NCBI GenBank assembly: GCA_003641795.1 | Contig: QNAP01000113.1 | Span: forward strand, 1 to 5,929 | Reading direction: 5' to 3' | Length of the DNA stretch: 5,929 nt | Source of the DNA: Thermotogae bacterium | GTDB lineage: Bacteria > Thermotogota > Thermotogae > UBA12178 | Part shown: one piece after another, positions 5,622 to 5,929 of the stretch | How the letters are laid out: each line of letters starts with the position of its first letter | Position numbering within the stretch: the first letter of the stretch is position 1 | The notes under the pieces: model-generated | Database searches by the model: none | Seen by the model: only the letters and a program-made list of their open reading frames with translations | What the model was told of the DNA's origin: nothing | Position numbers and translations under genes: made by a program

Positions 5622-5929
5622 TTATTCTATTGACTTTAAGAGATTAAGTTTCTTTCTTAATATTTCTAGATAATACTCTAACTCTCTATTATGATTATGA
5701 TAGTGTTCTATTGCTTGATTGATTAGATACTGAAACTTATCTAGATGTTCTGTGAATAGTTTAGCTCTATCTAGTGTTGGATTATACTTATAGTCAAAAG
5801 AGAAGTAGATATCATAGTGACCTACAGTTAATCTTAACTCTCCTACATCTATCTTTATCTTGAATTCGCTTCCTATTCCCTTGTTTCTGTAAGAGATTTT
5901 AAGTTTATCTAAGAGTATTCTTGTTATTC
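5622..5929 (-). CDS. Family B paralog B4, 3' part only (cut by the right edge)
   Basis: An open frame enters from the right edge and runs 101 residues to TAA at 5622-5624; no start is in the window. The residues match family B: ITRILLDKLKISY at the visible start (compare LLDKLSVSY in B1), ELRLTVGHYDIYFSFDYKYN as the beta centre (compare NEIYFIF in B3), then a long helix with NQAIEHY (compare REAIDYY in B2) and ELEYYLEILRKKLNLLKS at the end (compare LKKKLNILKT in B1). It is immediately upstream of the VWA/metallopeptidase gene (16-base gap), so that gene has B copies on both sides. About 25-35 residues are probably missing at the N-terminus, judging by the other copies. Confidence 0.85.
   Translation of the reverse strand, partial: ITRILLDKLKISYRNKGIGSEFKIKIDVGELRLTVGHYDIYFSFDYKYNPTLDRAKLFTEHLDKFQYLINQAIEHYHNHNRELEYYLEILRKKLNLLKSIE

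Noticed and set aside
1..5929. Possible CRISPR array or tandem repeat, suggested by the recurrent atatcac and tctatct words on the plus strand.
   Set aside because: The words are irregularly spaced, many lie inside codons, and they reflect the ribosome-site motif GTGATAT and the pyrimidine-rich non-coding strand rather than a repeat-spacer pattern.
1..5929. Genes on the plus strand.
   Set aside because: No plus-strand frame with a plausible start, ribosome site and protein-like composition stood out; the plus strand is the pyrimidine-rich complement of closely packed minus-strand genes.

Overview
The window is an A+T-rich (about 30% G+C by eye), very compact gene block. Every supported gene lies on the minus strand, so transcription runs from the right end (5929) to the left end (1). 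Gaps between genes are 35 bases or less, two neighbouring pairs overlap as ATGA, and one pair overlaps by 11 bases. I see no promoter, terminator, RNA gene, CRISPR array or insertion sequence, so the whole window reads like the inside of one long polycistronic unit. The coding strand is purine-rich, the proteins are small and rich in Tyr, Arg, Lys, Ile and Leu, and nearly all are unrecognisable. This looks like a virus, plasmid or other accessory element rather than core chromosome. Extended Shine-Dalgarno sites of the GGTGAT type and exclusive AGA/AGG arginine codons would suit an archaeal or thermophilic host, but the host cannot be settled from the sequence. TGA, TAG and TAA are all used as stops.

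Layout in the direction of transcription: a partial family B gene (B4) at the right edge; a 399-aa protein with a HExxH metallopeptidase-like domain and a C-terminal VWA-like domain with an intact MIDAS (DUF2201 type), the only protein recognised with confidence; family B copies B3 and B2; family A copies A3, A2 and A1; a 55-aa zinc-ribbon protein overlapping the end of A1; B1; a 109-aa protein that resembles family A; a 147-aa Tyr-rich protein; a 237-aa protein with a C-terminal zinc site; a 124-aa protein; and the start of one more gene with a TTG start at the left edge.

The main result is that much of the block consists of two families of diverged small paralogs (A: three clear copies plus one probable; B: four copies, one cut by the edge), interleaved around a VWA/metallopeptidase protein. 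Some junction sequences are shared between copies, as expected from tandem duplication of gene pairs followed by divergence. The function of A and B is unknown. Proteins of the VWA type usually work with a MoxR-family AAA+ ATPase, which is not in the window. A link between the paralogs and the VWA protein is only an inference from their position.

The base composition is also unusual: only three CpG dinucleotides and no GATC were found in 5.9 kb, while CTAG, which has the same base composition as GATC, is abundant.
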